Virus record (IMG/VR): IMGVR_UViG_3300009152_000039
Location: 1 to 64,000 of that record
DNA: 64,000 bases
DNA from: a virus
Reading direction: 5' to 3' (one strand)
The position numbers and the translations under genes are program-made. Position 1 is the first letter of the stretch, and each line of letters begins with the position of its first letter. Under the pieces are notes generated by a model that was not told where the DNA came from, ran no database searches, and worked only from the letters and a program-made list of their open reading frames with translations. Shown here piece by piece: positions 1-6,710 of this stretch.

Positions 1-203
1 CTACTGAGGATCAACCTTCGACTACTACTCGTAAGATCAAAGTAACCTCTGTTAAGACCAACGACAAGAAGCCGAAGGCTAAGGCTATCTTTGATGCCAA
101 CAAAGATAAGTCCAATGGTGAGATTGCTCAGATGATCGCAGCAGATCTCGAGATCACATATGCTAATGCATACTACTACGTATCACGCGTGTTCAAGCGC
201 TAA
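1..203 (+). CDS. C-terminal end of an unknown early protein (5' truncated by window)
   Basis: An open frame runs in from the left edge (first full codon at base 3) and ends at TAA 201-203, giving at least 66 residues. It has a Lys-rich segment followed by a C-terminal stretch (GEIAQMIAADL, then YYYVSRVFKR) that looks like a small helix-turn-helix: a short helix, turn, then an aromatic/basic recognition-like helix. A DNA-binding role is inference; the real start is outside the window. A strong terminator follows directly, so this gene closes a transcription unit. Confidence 0.7.
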   Translation, partial: TEDQPSTTTRKIKVTSVKTNDKKPKAKAIFDANKDKSNGEIAQMIAADLEITYANAYYYVSRVFKR

Positions 204-222
204 GAGTTAATGCAGCACCTTC

Positions 223-248
223 ACCCTGACTTCGGTCAGGGTTTTTTT
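223..248 (+). terminator. Rho-independent terminator
   Basis: Stem ACCCTGAC / GTCAGGGT closed by a UUCG tetraloop (C-UUCG-G) and followed by a run of seven T. It separates the truncated upstream gene from the gene starting at 270. Confidence 0.93.
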
Positions 249-269
249 ATATCTATTATGTGAGGACTT

Positions 270-464
270 ATGTCATTCTTTACACTAACTGACCGTAATG
301 GTCACTCTATTACATTTAACTCTAAGATGATCACTCATGTTGCAGACTGCGTGGATGAGAATTCCGGAGTAGCAATCTATCTTGCTGGAGGAGGATTGGA
401 GATTGTTTCACAGCCATACCTCGAGGTAGTTGGAATGTTAAAAGGTATGCACAACGATTACTAG
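270..464 (+). CDS. Small unknown phage protein (64 aa)
   Basis: ATG preceded by GTGAGGACTT, an acceptable Shine-Dalgarno. The 64-residue product is soluble, with alternating beta-prone segments (MSFFTLTDRNG, VAIYLAGGGLEIV). No recognisable motif. It is followed after 2 nt by the next gene, so the two are probably co-translated. No promoter is obvious between the terminator at 223-248 and this gene. Confidence 0.6.
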   Translation: MSFFTLTDRNGHSITFNSKMITHVADCVDENSGVAIYLAGGGLEIVSQPYLEVVGMLKGMHNDY

Positions 465-466
465 CA

Positions 467-817
467 ATGGGTCGCAAGAAAAAGATTCGTCCTGAAAAGG
501 AATGTCCAAGATGCGGTACACTTCATATCAAAAGAGGAGTATACTGCAGCTACAGCTGTGCCAACGTTCGAGAGCATTCTGAGCTCGATAAGATCAACAA
601 AGGCATAGCAATATCTGCCTACCACAAAACAGAAGCTGCTGAAGAGCATAAGTGGAAGCTAGCTCATATTGCCAAAGCAGCAAGACAATATCAAACTGAT
701 TCAACTACCGTTATGCCAACTGAAGAGGATATGGGTATTCCGTTGTCCCCGAGCGAGGATTATGATGATCTGCAGGGCAGAGTCTCGGGCAGAGATATTT
801 GGTACGATGCTGACTAA
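467..817 (+). CDS. Zinc-ribbon/treble-clef-like small protein (116 aa)
   Basis: The N-terminus is highly basic (MGRKKKIRPEK), followed by CPRCGTLHIKRGVYCSYSC. The two CxxC/CxxxC-type knuckles about 14 residues apart are typical of a zinc ribbon or treble-clef finger. The C-terminal half is acidic (EEDMGIPLSPSEDYDDLQ). The layout suggests nucleic-acid binding, as in the zinc-knuckle N-termini of phage HNH-type proteins, but no nuclease motif is visible. The start lies 2 nt after the previous stop with no clear Shine-Dalgarno, suggesting translational coupling. Confidence 0.65.
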   Translation: MGRKKKIRPEKECPRCGTLHIKRGVYCSYSCANVREHSELDKINKGIAISAYHKTEAAEEHKWKLAHIAKAARQYQTDSTTVMPTEEDMGIPLSPSEDYDDLQGRVSGRDIWYDAD

Positions 818-846
818 CTCCTTGATTTTACACAAGAACTTATTTG

Positions 847-875
847 TTGACTTAATTTCGTTTGAAGTCGATAAT
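847..875 (+). promoter_or_regulatory. Early sigma70-like promoter, copy 1 of a repeated cassette
   Basis: TTGACT (847-852), 17-nt spacer, GATAAT (870-875). The spacer (TAATTTCGTTTGAAGTC) is nearly the same as in copies at 2358 and 4209. It is followed by a leader containing TATTGACTGATG and a GGAGG ribosome site, then the gene at 907. Confidence 0.85.
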
Positions 876-906
876 CTCTATATTGACTGATGCATTTGGA
901 GGTTGT

Positions 907-1077
907 ATGATTGATAGTGCAAACACGGTGTTACAGATATTGGCTCAAGAAGTAGTGGAGTCGGCTGTGGATATCATGTATGATGACTATATTGATGAGA
1001 TGTGTGCAGGTAATGAAATGCTTATGTACTCGTGCCAATCGTACGATAATGACTGTGTATATTATGGAGAGCAATAA
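907..1077 (+). CDS. Small acidic unknown protein (56 aa)
   Basis: Start chosen at ATG 907 because it has GGAGG at 898-902 and lies downstream of the promoter at 847-875; an upstream in-frame ATG at 862 lies inside that promoter. The product is acidic and Cys/Tyr-rich (MYDDYIDEMCAG, SYDNDCVYYGEQ). Unknown function; first gene of the transcription unit leading into the ATPase gene. Confidence 0.65.
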   Translation: MIDSANTVLQILAQEVVESAVDIMYDDYIDEMCAGNEMLMYSCQSYDNDCVYYGEQ

Positions 1078-1078
1078 T

Positions 1079-1957
1079 ATGGATATCAAGAATGTTGGTG
1101 GTACGTTTGTTGCATATGATGCTACTGGTATGGAAGTAGCTCGTTCGAAGTCTAAGTATTACTTGAAGCAGAAGATTCAAGGACTAGAAGTTGCTCCTGT
1201 TGTTGATAACAAGGCAATTGAGTTTCCTATCAATCAGCGATTTGAGTTCGTTGAGAAGATCGTTGGTATGATTGCTAAGCGTATCTCTCCTTCCGTTGTA
1301 ATTACTGGTGAGGGTGGTCTTGGTAAGACTCACACTGTGATGGAAGCTCTTGAGCGTTCTGGTCTTCGTAATGTGACTGATCTGATTGCTGATGTGGATA
1401 TTGGTTCTGTTGAGACTGATGAGACTATGTTCGTCGTCATCAAAGGCTTCTCGACAGCCAAGGGCTTGTTCAAGCTGTTGTACGAGAATCGTAACTCAAC
1501 TATTGTATTTGATGATTGCGATTCTATTCTGAAAGATCCGGATGCATTGAACTTGTTGAAGGGAGCTTTGGATTCGTATGATACTCGTTACATCAGCTGG
1601 AATACTAGCTTTACTGATGACAGCTTGCCACGTATGTTTCAGTTTACTGGTGGAGTGATCTTCATCTCTAACTTGCAACAGGATAAGATCAATCAGGCTA
1701 TTCGTAGTCGTTCGATGTGTATTGACTTGTCGATGACAGTTGATCAGAAGATCGATCGTATGGAACACATTATGAAGCAGCCTTCGTTCTTGTCTTCGGT
1801 TCCTACTATTCAGAAGACGGAAGCGTTTGAGTTTCTCCGTACTAACCGTAATGAGGCTCGTGAGATTAGTCTGCGTACGTTGATTACAGTGTCAAAGATT
1901 CGTCAGGCTGGTGGTTCTGATTGGGAGCAGCTTGCTAAGTATATGTTAGTTAACTAA
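1079..1957 (+). CDS. AAA+ family P-loop ATPase (292 aa)
   Basis: Start at ATG 1079 (GGAG about 9 nt upstream, reading straight out of the preceding gene's stop); longer in-frame starts from 980 only overlap the preceding gene. Walker A is GEGGLGKTH (around residues 78-86) and Walker B is TIVFDDCDSIL (around 140-150). An AAA+ sensor-like segment GGVIFISNL and an arginine-rich RSRSMCIDL stretch follow, so the ATP-binding core is complete. Early phage proteins of this kind act as chaperone, helicase-loader or remodelling ATPases; no partner can be named from sequence. Placed in the early region behind a strong host-type promoter. Confidence 0.85.
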   Translation: MDIKNVGGTFVAYDATGMEVARSKSKYYLKQKIQGLEVAPVVDNKAIEFPINQRFEFVEKIVGMIAKRISPSVVITGEGGLGKTHTVMEALERSGLRNVTDLIADVDIGSVETDETMFVVIKGFSTAKGLFKLLYENRNSTIVFDDCDSILKDPDALNLLKGALDSYDTRYISWNTSFTDDSLPRMFQFTGGVIFISNLQQDKINQAIRSRSMCIDLSMTVDQKIDRMEHIMKQPSFLSSVPTIQKTEAFEFLRTNRNEAREISLRTLITVSKIRQAGGSDWEQLAKYMLVN

Positions 1958-1966
1958 GGAGTAGTT

Positions 1967-2353
1967 ATGAGTCAGATTGTATGTAATAGAATTATAACTC
2001 CGGATGGGACTGTTCTGCAGTCTCATCATCGACACGACTATGTGACCTACATTGATAAGAACGGTTTGGAGTACATGGTTGATGGTGGTAATGATTACCT
2101 GAGACGTAACATTCATGATGATGCTCCTTACACTGAATTCTCACTCACAATGGATGATCCGTACGAGGATGTGCGGCAAGGATTCACGTGGGGCACTCGC
2201 GGCAAGGATGGTAAGCAGCCACTCACGTGGGTCTCGCTCTGCATGCTTGAGGTTGAGCATATAGTTGCTATTATGGAAACGCAGACTCTTGCTGATTATG
2301 TAACAGAACTATTTGAAAAAGAATTGGAATACCGCATAGAATGCGATGTTTGA
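1967..2353 (+). CDS. Conserved T4-type phage protein of unknown function (128 aa)
   Basis: Starts 9 nt after the ATPase stop, with AAGGAG at 1956-1961. The sequence pattern CNRI.TPDGTVLQSHHRHDY...YMVDGGNDYLRR..H.DAPY...GRGKDGKQPLTWV is one I recognise from many T4-like genomes as a conserved hypothetical. A role is not known to me. Cotranscribed with the ATPase; the unit ends before the promoter at 2358. Confidence 0.75.
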   Translation: MSQIVCNRIITPDGTVLQSHHRHDYVTYIDKNGLEYMVDGGNDYLRRNIHDDAPYTEFSLTMDDPYEDVRQGFTWGTRGKDGKQPLTWVSLCMLEVEHIVAIMETQTLADYVTELFEKELEYRIECDV

Positions 2354-2357
2354 GATG

Positions 2358-2386
2358 TTGACTTAATTTCGTTAGAAGCCCATAAT
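2358..2386 (+). promoter_or_regulatory. Early sigma70-like promoter, copy 2
   Basis: TTGACT (2358-2363), 17-nt spacer TAATTTCGTTAGAAGCC, CATAAT (2381-2386). The spacer is identical to the copy at 4209 except at one position. Drives the unit starting at 2415. Confidence 0.85.
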
Positions 2387-2414
2387 AGCCTTACTGAATT
2401 GATGAGGAGATGTT

Positions 2415-2771
2415 ATGTTATATACATTTGATGAGGCAGTGCTTAGCGACCTGCATAAAGACGCTTATGGTTTTCGTCCGGACCAAAGCTTTTGGGCTAC
2501 GTTTGCAGCGTTCAATCCTGATCAGAAGCAGGCACTGTGGGACAGTTTGATTGCAGATCTGAATCGTTCTATTGAAAAGGACGAGGCTGATCAGAAGGCT
2601 GCAATCGTTGAGTTCGAAGATCGTGTCGATAATCTGATGCACGATGGTACCACTCGTAAGGCAGTTGTGCAGTGGTTGATGAGAGAAGATGACGACACTA
2701 TGGATGCAGAGGGATTTGAGTTTATCTACAATCTGCCTTTTGGTTATCTGAAAAAAATGGAGTACGTATGA
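2415..2771 (+). CDS. Unknown early protein (118 aa)
   Basis: ATG preceded by GATGAGGAGATGTT (AGGAG). Acidic, helical, soluble protein with no cysteine-motif or known domain that I can see. First gene of an operon of overlapping small genes (next start overlaps this stop as ATGATG). Confidence 0.65.
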   Translation: MLYTFDEAVLSDLHKDAYGFRPDQSFWATFAAFNPDQKQALWDSLIADLNRSIEKDEADQKAAIVEFEDRVDNLMHDGTTRKAVVQWLMREDDDTMDAEGFEFIYNLPFGYLKKMEYV

Positions 2772-3010
2772 TGAGCTTTCAATTTGAGATGACCGATACA
2801 TTCGGTGGTGAGGCTAACTACTATTGGGTCAAGCGTGCATCTTTTGACTTTAAGTCGACTGCTACTGACAAGGCTCTTGTTCGTAGAGCAAAGAAGTGGG
2901 CTGGTCTGACTGGAGTTCGTTGTAAGATTGATAATTACGGTGGTGAGATGATTGCTATTAGACCTACCGATCGTTCTGTCGTTGTGTTTATTACGGAAGG
3001 GATCATGTGA
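2768..3010 (+). CDS. Small conserved phage protein (80 aa)
   Basis: Overlaps the preceding gene by 4 nt (ATGA) with AAAATGGAG upstream. It contains a basic helix (KALVRRAKKWAGLTGVRCKI) and ends in beta-prone residues (SVVVFITEGIM). No domain recognised. Confidence 0.65.
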   Translation: MMSFQFEMTDTFGGEANYYWVKRASFDFKSTATDKALVRRAKKWAGLTGVRCKIDNYGGEMIAIRPTDRSVVVFITEGIM

Positions 3011-3207
3011 TGAGCTTTCGTAATACTGGTGTCATGTGTATGGTAGCTGTGCCTGACTACAATCGTGAAGAGGGTTTCAAGAGTGTAGATCTAGGTAACT
3101 ACTTTACAGATCCAAACGGTGATAGGTGTTTGGTGACATCGGTTGAGCTTGCTTCGAAGTACAGTCGGTATGTCAATGTTCCAATTTATACTAGGAGATG
3201 TGTATGA
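3007..3207 (+). CDS. Small unknown protein (66 aa)
   Basis: Overlaps the previous stop (ATGTGATGA). Compact beta-rich sequence (DLGNYFTDPNGDRCLVTSVELA). Member of the same overlapping early operon; function not recognised. Confidence 0.6.
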   Translation: MMSFRNTGVMCMVAVPDYNREEGFKSVDLGNYFTDPNGDRCLVTSVELASKYSRYVNVPIYTRRCV

Positions 3208-3389
3208 GCGAGGCTCGTAGTTTGGATAGTATTGTGAATGAGGTGATTAATCTCTCCGAAGTCCGTAGTGCATTGGATCCTGTTCATTGTGCTGACGACT
3301 TAAAACGAGTTGAGAAGCGGATTGCCTATCTGGAAGGATTGATGGAGAACATGACTATTGAGAGGAGAAGTACCTTTGAAAGTATTTGA
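3204..3389 (+). CDS. Small coiled-coil-like protein (61 aa)
   Basis: Start chosen at 3204 because AGGAG (3193-3197) sits at proper distance and the ATG overlaps the previous TGA; an in-frame ATG at 3198 abuts the ribosome site. The C-terminal part (DDLKRVEKRIAYLEGLMENM) has heptad spacing consistent with a short coiled coil. Confidence 0.6.
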   Translation: MSEARSLDSIVNEVINLSEVRSALDPVHCADDLKRVEKRIAYLEGLMENMTIERRSTFESI

Positions 3390-3567
3390 TGATGGTTTCA
3401 TACTTAGCATTTTGCTATTGCTAGGTGCATTGTTTATTGGGTCGACTGTTCATATGGCTACAATGAACAAAGCAGTTGAGAATTGTATCACAGCTAATCA
3501 AGATTGGACTGTTGCTGTTGCTACGACATATTGCAATTCAATTGTCAAGGAAGGTAAGCGTCCATAA
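3376..3567 (+). CDS. Small single-pass membrane protein, TTG start (63 aa)
   Basis: TTG start at 3376 with AGGAG 8 nt upstream, inside the end of the preceding gene. Residues 8-25 (FILSILLLLGALFIGSTV) form a clear transmembrane helix near the N-terminus. The rest, with two cysteines, would lie on one side of the inner membrane. Function unknown. Confidence 0.6.
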   Translation: MKVFDDGFILSILLLLGALFIGSTVHMATMNKAVENCITANQDWTVAVATTYCNSIVKEGKRP

Positions 3568-3632
3568 TGAACAGGAAGCGACAGATAATGAGGAGATGGT
3601 ATGACCATTGTGCCAACGATCCGATATACTGA
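3567..3632 (+). CDS. Possible 21-aa micro-protein
   Basis: ATG overlaps the preceding TAA (TAATGA). Encodes a very basic 21-residue peptide (MNRKRQIMRRWYDHCANDPI plus Y) and overlaps the next, better supported gene at 3601 in another frame. Coupling to the upstream stop is the only support, and it may only serve to bring ribosomes to the 3601 start. Confidence 0.25.
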   Translation: MNRKRQIMRRWYDHCANDPIY

Positions 3633-3768
3633 AAAAACCAGGATGTATGAGATTGTAGAGTTGATTGTGCTAGATAATGGTGAGTCTTGTTGTGGAGAAG
3701 TAATTGAGGGTGATATGTTCAAGTTTGGTGATGTGCTTCGTCGTTTTTATAGATTAACAGGAAGGTGA
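3601..3768 (+). CDS. Small unknown protein (55 aa)
   Basis: ATG 3601 with GAGGAG at 3590-3595. Product begins MTIVPTIRYTEKTRMYEIVE and ends FGDVLRRFYRLTGR; predicted beta-strand pairs then a basic helix, with a CC pair in the middle. Spacing of 1 nt to the next gene indicates an operon. Confidence 0.55.
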   Translation: MTIVPTIRYTEKTRMYEIVELIVLDNGESCCGEVIEGDMFKFGDVLRRFYRLTGR

Positions 3769-3769
3769 C

Positions 3770-3898
3770 ATGATTAATTTTGTTATGGGTACTATTTTTG
3801 GTATCATTGTCAGTACTGTAGGATTTTCAGCTTTTGCTGGAATTGCTGACAGTGGTGTTCACAAGGTGAAGCAAGTTACTAAGCAGGCAATGGAATGA
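3770..3898 (+). CDS. Small membrane protein (42 aa)
   Basis: ATG 3770 with AGGAAGG upstream. Residues 3-24 (NFVMGTIFGIIVSTVGFSAF) form one transmembrane helix, followed by a short basic tail (VHKVKQVTKQAME). Such single-helix proteins recur in T4-type early regions; role unknown. Confidence 0.55.
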   Translation: MINFVMGTIFGIIVSTVGFSAFAGIADSGVHKVKQVTKQAME

Positions 3899-4122
3899 TG
3901 CATATTGATATATTTAAGTGGACTGGTACTGCGTTCACATTGGCTGGAGCAATTGCTACTGCGTTAGCGTTTGATCCGTTGAATGTGTTGATGTTCAATC
4001 TTGGATCACTCGCATGGTTGATTGCTGCTATCAGGATGAAGGATACGAGTCTGATTGGAGTCAATACTGGACTTCTCGCAATCTATTTGGTAGGCTTTCT
4101 GATGAGGCTGATCTCGCACTAA
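3895..4122 (+). CDS. Small polytopic membrane protein (75 aa)
   Basis: Two consecutive ATGs (3895, 3898) overlap the previous stop. Three hydrophobic helices (about residues 10-27, 31-47, 53-71) give a three-helix-bundle half-transporter look, and the last segment (SLIGVNTGLLAIYLVGFL) recalls SemiSWEET/PnuC-like repeats. Similarity is by pattern only; transport is not demonstrated. Last gene before a terminator. Confidence 0.6.
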   Translation: MMHIDIFKWTGTAFTLAGAIATALAFDPLNVLMFNLGSLAWLIAAIRMKDTSLIGVNTGLLAIYLVGFLMRLISH

Positions 4123-4180
4123 CAGCCCCGCAGCAGGAAAAAGTTAACATTATACTATCTCCTTTGAAAATAAATCAACA

Positions 4181-4206
4181 ACCCGCATTTATTGCGGGTT
4201 TTTTTG
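4181..4206 (+). terminator. Rho-independent terminator
   Basis: Stem AACCCGCA (4181-4188) / TGCGGGTT (4194-4201), 5-nt loop, followed by T6. Sits 2 nt upstream of the promoter at 4209, forming a terminator-promoter cassette. Confidence 0.92.
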
Positions 4207-4208
4207 TG

Positions 4209-4237
4209 TTGACTTAATATCGTTAGAAGCCGATAAT
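4209..4237 (+). promoter_or_regulatory. Early sigma70-like promoter, copy 3
   Basis: TTGACT (4209-4214), 17-nt spacer TAATATCGTTAGAAGCC, GATAAT (4232-4237), then leader TATATTGAATGATTAATTGG and GGAGAG. The adjoining upstream terminator makes this look like the mobile promoter/stem-loop cassettes (PeSL) described in T4-type phages. Confidence 0.88.
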
Positions 4238-4268
4238 GGTTATATTGAATGATTAATTGGAGAGAGCG

Positions 4269-4463
4269 ATGTTAAAAGACAAGTTAGGTAGGGCTTTAGA
4301 GGTTGGTGACAAGGTAGCTTTTGTAGGTTATTACAATACCAACACATTGACGATTGGTGTTATCAAGAAGTTGAGTCGTGTTCGTGCAGAAGTAGAGTAC
4401 AAGAGTCTCTGGTCCTCTAAGTCTAAAGAAACAATCAACACGAATGGTTTGATCAAGGTTTAA
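4269..4463 (+). CDS. Small SH3/KOW-like protein (64 aa)
   Basis: Start at ATG 4269 (GGAGAGAG upstream). The sequence GRALEVGDKVAFVGYY...TIGVIKKLSRVRAEVEY has the G-D-x-V / G-x-I-x-x-hydrophobic beta pattern of small SH3-like barrels. Several T4-type early proteins have this pattern. Function unknown; first gene after promoter 4209. Confidence 0.6.
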   Translation: MLKDKLGRALEVGDKVAFVGYYNTNTLTIGVIKKLSRVRAEVEYKSLWSSKSKETINTNGLIKV

Positions 4464-4476
4464 TTGAGGGGGCGTG

Positions 4477-4629
4477 ATGAGTAAGTTTAGTGATATGTTA
4501 ATTGAGATCGAAGAGATGTTAGTTAGTGGTAGGTTTACTGCGGAGCAGGTTGCTAATTTCTTTGGTATGCCGCTGCAGGATATTCAGTTGATTGAAGATC
4601 GTATTAACGGACCTAAGGAGGCAGTATGA
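4477..4629 (+). CDS. Small helical protein (50 aa), HTH-like
   Basis: ATG 4477 with GAGGGGG upstream. Residues 19-45 (GRFTAEQVANFFGMPLQDIQ) resemble a minimal helix-turn-helix: helix, turn at FGMP, second helix. DNA binding is inference. Overlaps the next start by 4 nt (ATGA). Confidence 0.6.
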   Translation: MSKFSDMLIEIEEMLVSGRFTAEQVANFFGMPLQDIQLIEDRINGPKEAV

Positions 4630-4787
4630 ATCCAGCAATAGAGTTTATTGATGTTAAGATTGGTCGTTTGTTCCATCTGAATGGTAATGATTACATCAAG
4701 ATGTCGTCTCGTACAGCACGTATGCTGTCGAATGGTCGTACGTTCTACATGAAGAAGTATGAGCCTGTTCACATCATTGCAAACTAA
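4626..4787 (+). CDS. Small basic unknown protein (53 aa)
   Basis: ATG overlaps the previous TGA, with AAGGAGG at 4616-4622, an excellent ribosome site. Product rich in Arg/Lys and aromatic residues (RTARMLSNGRTFYMKKYEPV), beta-prone. No domain recognised. Confidence 0.6.
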   Translation: MNPAIEFIDVKIGRLFHLNGNDYIKMSSRTARMLSNGRTFYMKKYEPVHIIAN

Positions 4788-4796
4788 GGAGGCGGT

Positions 4797-4984
4797 ATGA
4801 CGTTAGCAGAGATCAATTACATTGAGCAGCAGTTGTTTCAGGTTGCTCCGCTGCCGTTGACGGAAGAGAATTTTCCTTATGGATTTGACATTAGATTCAG
4901 ACGTTAGGTAAGAAGACTAACTTTCTTCGTATCACGCCTCATCAGATGAAAAAGATTGAGAACGTATTGTTAGGAGCAGAATGA
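4797..4984 (+). pseudogene. Small gene split by a -1 frameshift (about 62 aa if joined)
   Basis: ATG 4797 (AAGGAGG just upstream) opens a 36-codon frame ending at TAG 4905-4907. The next frame, from 4904, continues without interruption for 26 codons (LGKKTNFLRITPHQMKKIEN onward) to TGA 4982-4984. Joining them at CGT|TTA gives a smooth protein (GFDIRFRR then LGKKTNFLRI). One missing T at CGTTAGG explains the break. There is no slippery heptamer, so a mutation or sequencing error is likelier than programmed frameshifting. Confidence 0.6.
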
Positions 4985-5187
4985 TGTATATATCACAAGA
5001 CTATGGATCTGTAAGGATCATCTCGGAAGGAAGTCCTTTTGAGGTAACGTATGACATTAGAGTGCAATGGAAGAAGAACGGTGAGTGGGAAGACTTTTGG
5101 GGTACCAATTCGTTGTCGGATGATTATGCGTATTCCAATGCAAGGGACAGGGCAGCCGAAGCAAAAAAGATATTGGATGCACTATGA
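4981..5187 (+). CDS. Small unknown protein (68 aa)
   Basis: Starts on the ATG overlapping the stop of the split gene, with TTAGGAGC at ideal distance. Beta-rich N-terminal half (VTYDIRVQWKKNGEWEDFWG) and an Ala-rich C-terminal helix. No recognised family. Confidence 0.6.
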   Translation: MMYISQDYGSVRIISEGSPFEVTYDIRVQWKKNGEWEDFWGTNSLSDDYAYSNARDRAAEAKKILDAL

Positions 5188-5363
5188 ACGATCGAATTAG
5201 AGAACTTTACTTAGAGTCTCTGGATGAGAGTCAAAGCACACAATTTTGCTATCAGAAGTTTGCTAAGTTGATTGTCAAAGAATGTGCTAAGAGAGTAGAC
5301 TATTGGGAATCAAGGCAGGGTGAGCATAGTGAGGATTTGTTAAACCACTTTGGAGTCACATAA
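5184..5363 (+). CDS. HFG-family small protein (59 aa), paralogue of 9399 and 9589
   Basis: ATG 5184 overlaps the previous TGA. The core FAKLIVKECAKRV...LLNHFGVT matches the pattern F-A-x-L-I-[VI]-x-E-C ... HFG[VI] found again in the proteins at 9399 and 9589. This is a familiar small protein of T4-type phages with no assigned role. Helical, acidic. Confidence 0.7.
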   Translation: MNDRIRELYLESLDESQSTQFCYQKFAKLIVKECAKRVDYWESRQGEHSEDLLNHFGVT

Positions 5364-5548
5364 TGAATGAAGAAGAGTATGATGTGGTGATAGATGTACT
5401 CCAGAAGCATTATGACAAGCTCTCTCTAATGAATCATCGTAATATGACATCAGAATTTATTGGTATCGGTATCATGGATGATATTAGGTTTCAACAGATG
5501 AGTAGATTGGAACAAGCAATTAAGATGTGGAAAGCTAGGAATGACTGA
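5363..5548 (+). CDS. Small helical protein (61 aa)
   Basis: TAATG overlap with the previous stop; no strong independent ribosome site, so coupled translation is likely. Helical throughout (EEEYDVVIDVLQKHYDKL; RLEQAIKMWKARND). Unknown. Confidence 0.6.
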   Translation: MNEEEYDVVIDVLQKHYDKLSLMNHRNMTSEFIGIGIMDDIRFQQMSRLEQAIKMWKARND

Positions 5549-5729
5549 ACATATTATGAAGCAGAGATCTGTAGCATTGGTCATTGCTATGGTAGGTAAT
5601 GATTTTGCTGATACATGGTGGAGCAGTCCAAACAAGGCATTTAACGGAATGACTCCTGCTGGCCAATGGATTAAGGATCATGAGAGTGTCTATAGGTATC
5701 TGATGCAGCATAGCGAAGGAGCATGGTAA
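5541..5729 (+). CDS. MbcA/ParS/Xre antitoxin toxin-binding-domain-like protein (62 aa)
   Basis: Overlaps the previous gene by 8 nt. Residues 22-57 (DFADTWWSSPNKAFNGMTPA, then WIKDHESVYRYLM) follow the DUF2384 pattern: a WL.tPn.al.G.TP core, then a helix with a V..yL end. In host antitoxins this domain clamps a RES/COG5654 toxin. No toxin gene is adjacent here, so a free-standing antitoxin used against a host toxin is possible, but that is inference from pattern. Confidence 0.6.
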   Translation: MTEHIMKQRSVALVIAMVGNDFADTWWSSPNKAFNGMTPAGQWIKDHESVYRYLMQHSEGAW

Positions 5730-5914
5730 TGACTGATGACATACTAGAACGAATGCGTAAGATGTTAGAAGTCCAGGGATTAAATGGTAACTGGAACTAT
5801 GATTCATACATGCTCGGAATGTATAATGGAATGGAGTTCATGATGTCAATGCTGGAAGACAGAGATCCAGTATACAGAAGTAGGCCAGATGTATGGTTAT
5901 GCGATATAAAATAG
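5729..5914 (+). CDS. Conserved T4-type small protein (61 aa)
   Basis: Start 5729 (TAATG overlap) preferred over ATG 5723, because AGGAG at 5717-5721 is 7 nt from 5729 but touches 5723. The pattern GNWNYDSYMLGMYNGMEFM...LEDRDPVYRSRP is one I recognise from many phages as a conserved hypothetical. Function unknown. Confidence 0.7.
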   Translation: MTDDILERMRKMLEVQGLNGNWNYDSYMLGMYNGMEFMMSMLEDRDPVYRSRPDVWLCDIK

Positions 5915-5915
5915 C

Positions 5916-6326
5916 GTGAAACAGCTGTTTGACGATATATTATTAAACCGCACCTTAACAATAGCACGGGAAATCATGAAGCTCTACAGAGAAACAACTA
6001 ATTGGAGTACTCCGAATCATACGTATCTGCTGAATGATAGCAAGCAGTACATGCATGGTTACATTCAGCTGGGGACTGCAGACATCAAGATGTTCAAAGC
6101 CCCTATACGCTTCGATACACGCGGCAGAACCTTCCAGTTTGTTTCTGAGTACGCAGCAGAAAACCAGGATGTCGCGGCCGCAGTAGTTGAGGTGCAGGGG
6201 AGCAAAGGAGACAGGTATTACGTGCGGGTCACTGATGATGCTGCTGAGTGCTCCTGCACGGGATTCAAGTACAGGGGGGAGTGTAAGCATATTGCTCTTG
6301 CGCGGGAGGCTGTAATATACGTGTAA
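5916..6326 (+). CDS. SWIM-type zinc-finger protein (136 aa), GTG start
   Basis: GTG at 5916 right after the preceding stop; no good Shine-Dalgarno, so coupling is likely (an internal ATG at 5976 is an alternative). The C-terminus has CSCTGFKYRGECKHIALA, a CxCx(n)CxH SWIM motif (about residues 115-130) in front of which lies a beta-rich domain. SWIM fingers bind DNA or protein. The 3' part is noticeably more GC-rich than neighbouring genes. Confidence 0.72.
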   Translation: MKQLFDDILLNRTLTIAREIMKLYRETTNWSTPNHTYLLNDSKQYMHGYIQLGTADIKMFKAPIRFDTRGRTFQFVSEYAAENQDVAAAVVEVQGSKGDRYYVRVTDDAAECSCTGFKYRGECKHIALAREAVIYV

Positions 6327-6395
6327 TTGAATATTAAATCAAATTATTTTGCAAATTATTTTGTAATCTCCACTGTTTGTGCGGGTTCTCAGCTG

Positions 6396-6424
6396 TTGAC
6401 CTAATTACCGCTTTAAACGATAAT
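6396..6424 (+). promoter_or_regulatory. Early sigma70-like promoter, copy 4
   Basis: TTGACC (6396-6401), 17-nt spacer, GATAAT (6419-6424), followed by a leader GATTAATTGGAGAAGAG shared with the 4209 copy. Starts the unit from 6456. Confidence 0.83.
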
Positions 6425-6455
6425 GAATTCACTGAGAGATTAATTGGAGAAGAGA

Positions 6456-6710
6456 ATGAATAACGAAAAAGCGATGTTCGGGATGTCAGAAGACACAATC
6501 CGCGAAGAGTACATGAATTCGTTGACTGCTCGTTTGAGTGGTCAGGAGATGGTAGTTGCTGGTATCCTGAGTGACTGCCAGGAGTTGACTGAGCGTGGTC
6601 AGTCGGAGCGAGTTCGTCAGCAGCTGAATGTTGCTAAGTTCATTCTGTTTGAGATGATGGATGCAAAGCGTGAAGTCCTAGTTTCTTCTGATGATAAGGA
6701 GATTGCATAA
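6456..6710 (+). CDS. Unknown helical early protein (84 aa)
   Basis: ATG 6456 with GGAGAAGAG directly upstream; first gene after promoter 6396. Predominantly helical and acidic (SDCQELTERGQSERVRQQL). No motif recognised. Confidence 0.65.
   Translation: MNNEKAMFGMSEDTIREEYMNSLTARLSGQEMVVAGILSDCQELTERGQSERVRQQLNVAKFILFEMMDAKREVLVSSDDKEIA

Noticed and set aside
669-890. A 73-aa frame overlapping the zinc-ribbon gene
   Set aside because: It lies within the 467-817 gene in another frame, then runs through the promoter at 847-875; no ribosome site.
980-1078. Longer N-terminus for the AAA+ ATPase
   Set aside because: The extra 33 residues are Cys/Arg-rich and overlap the upstream gene in another frame; the ATG at 1079 has a good ribosome site.
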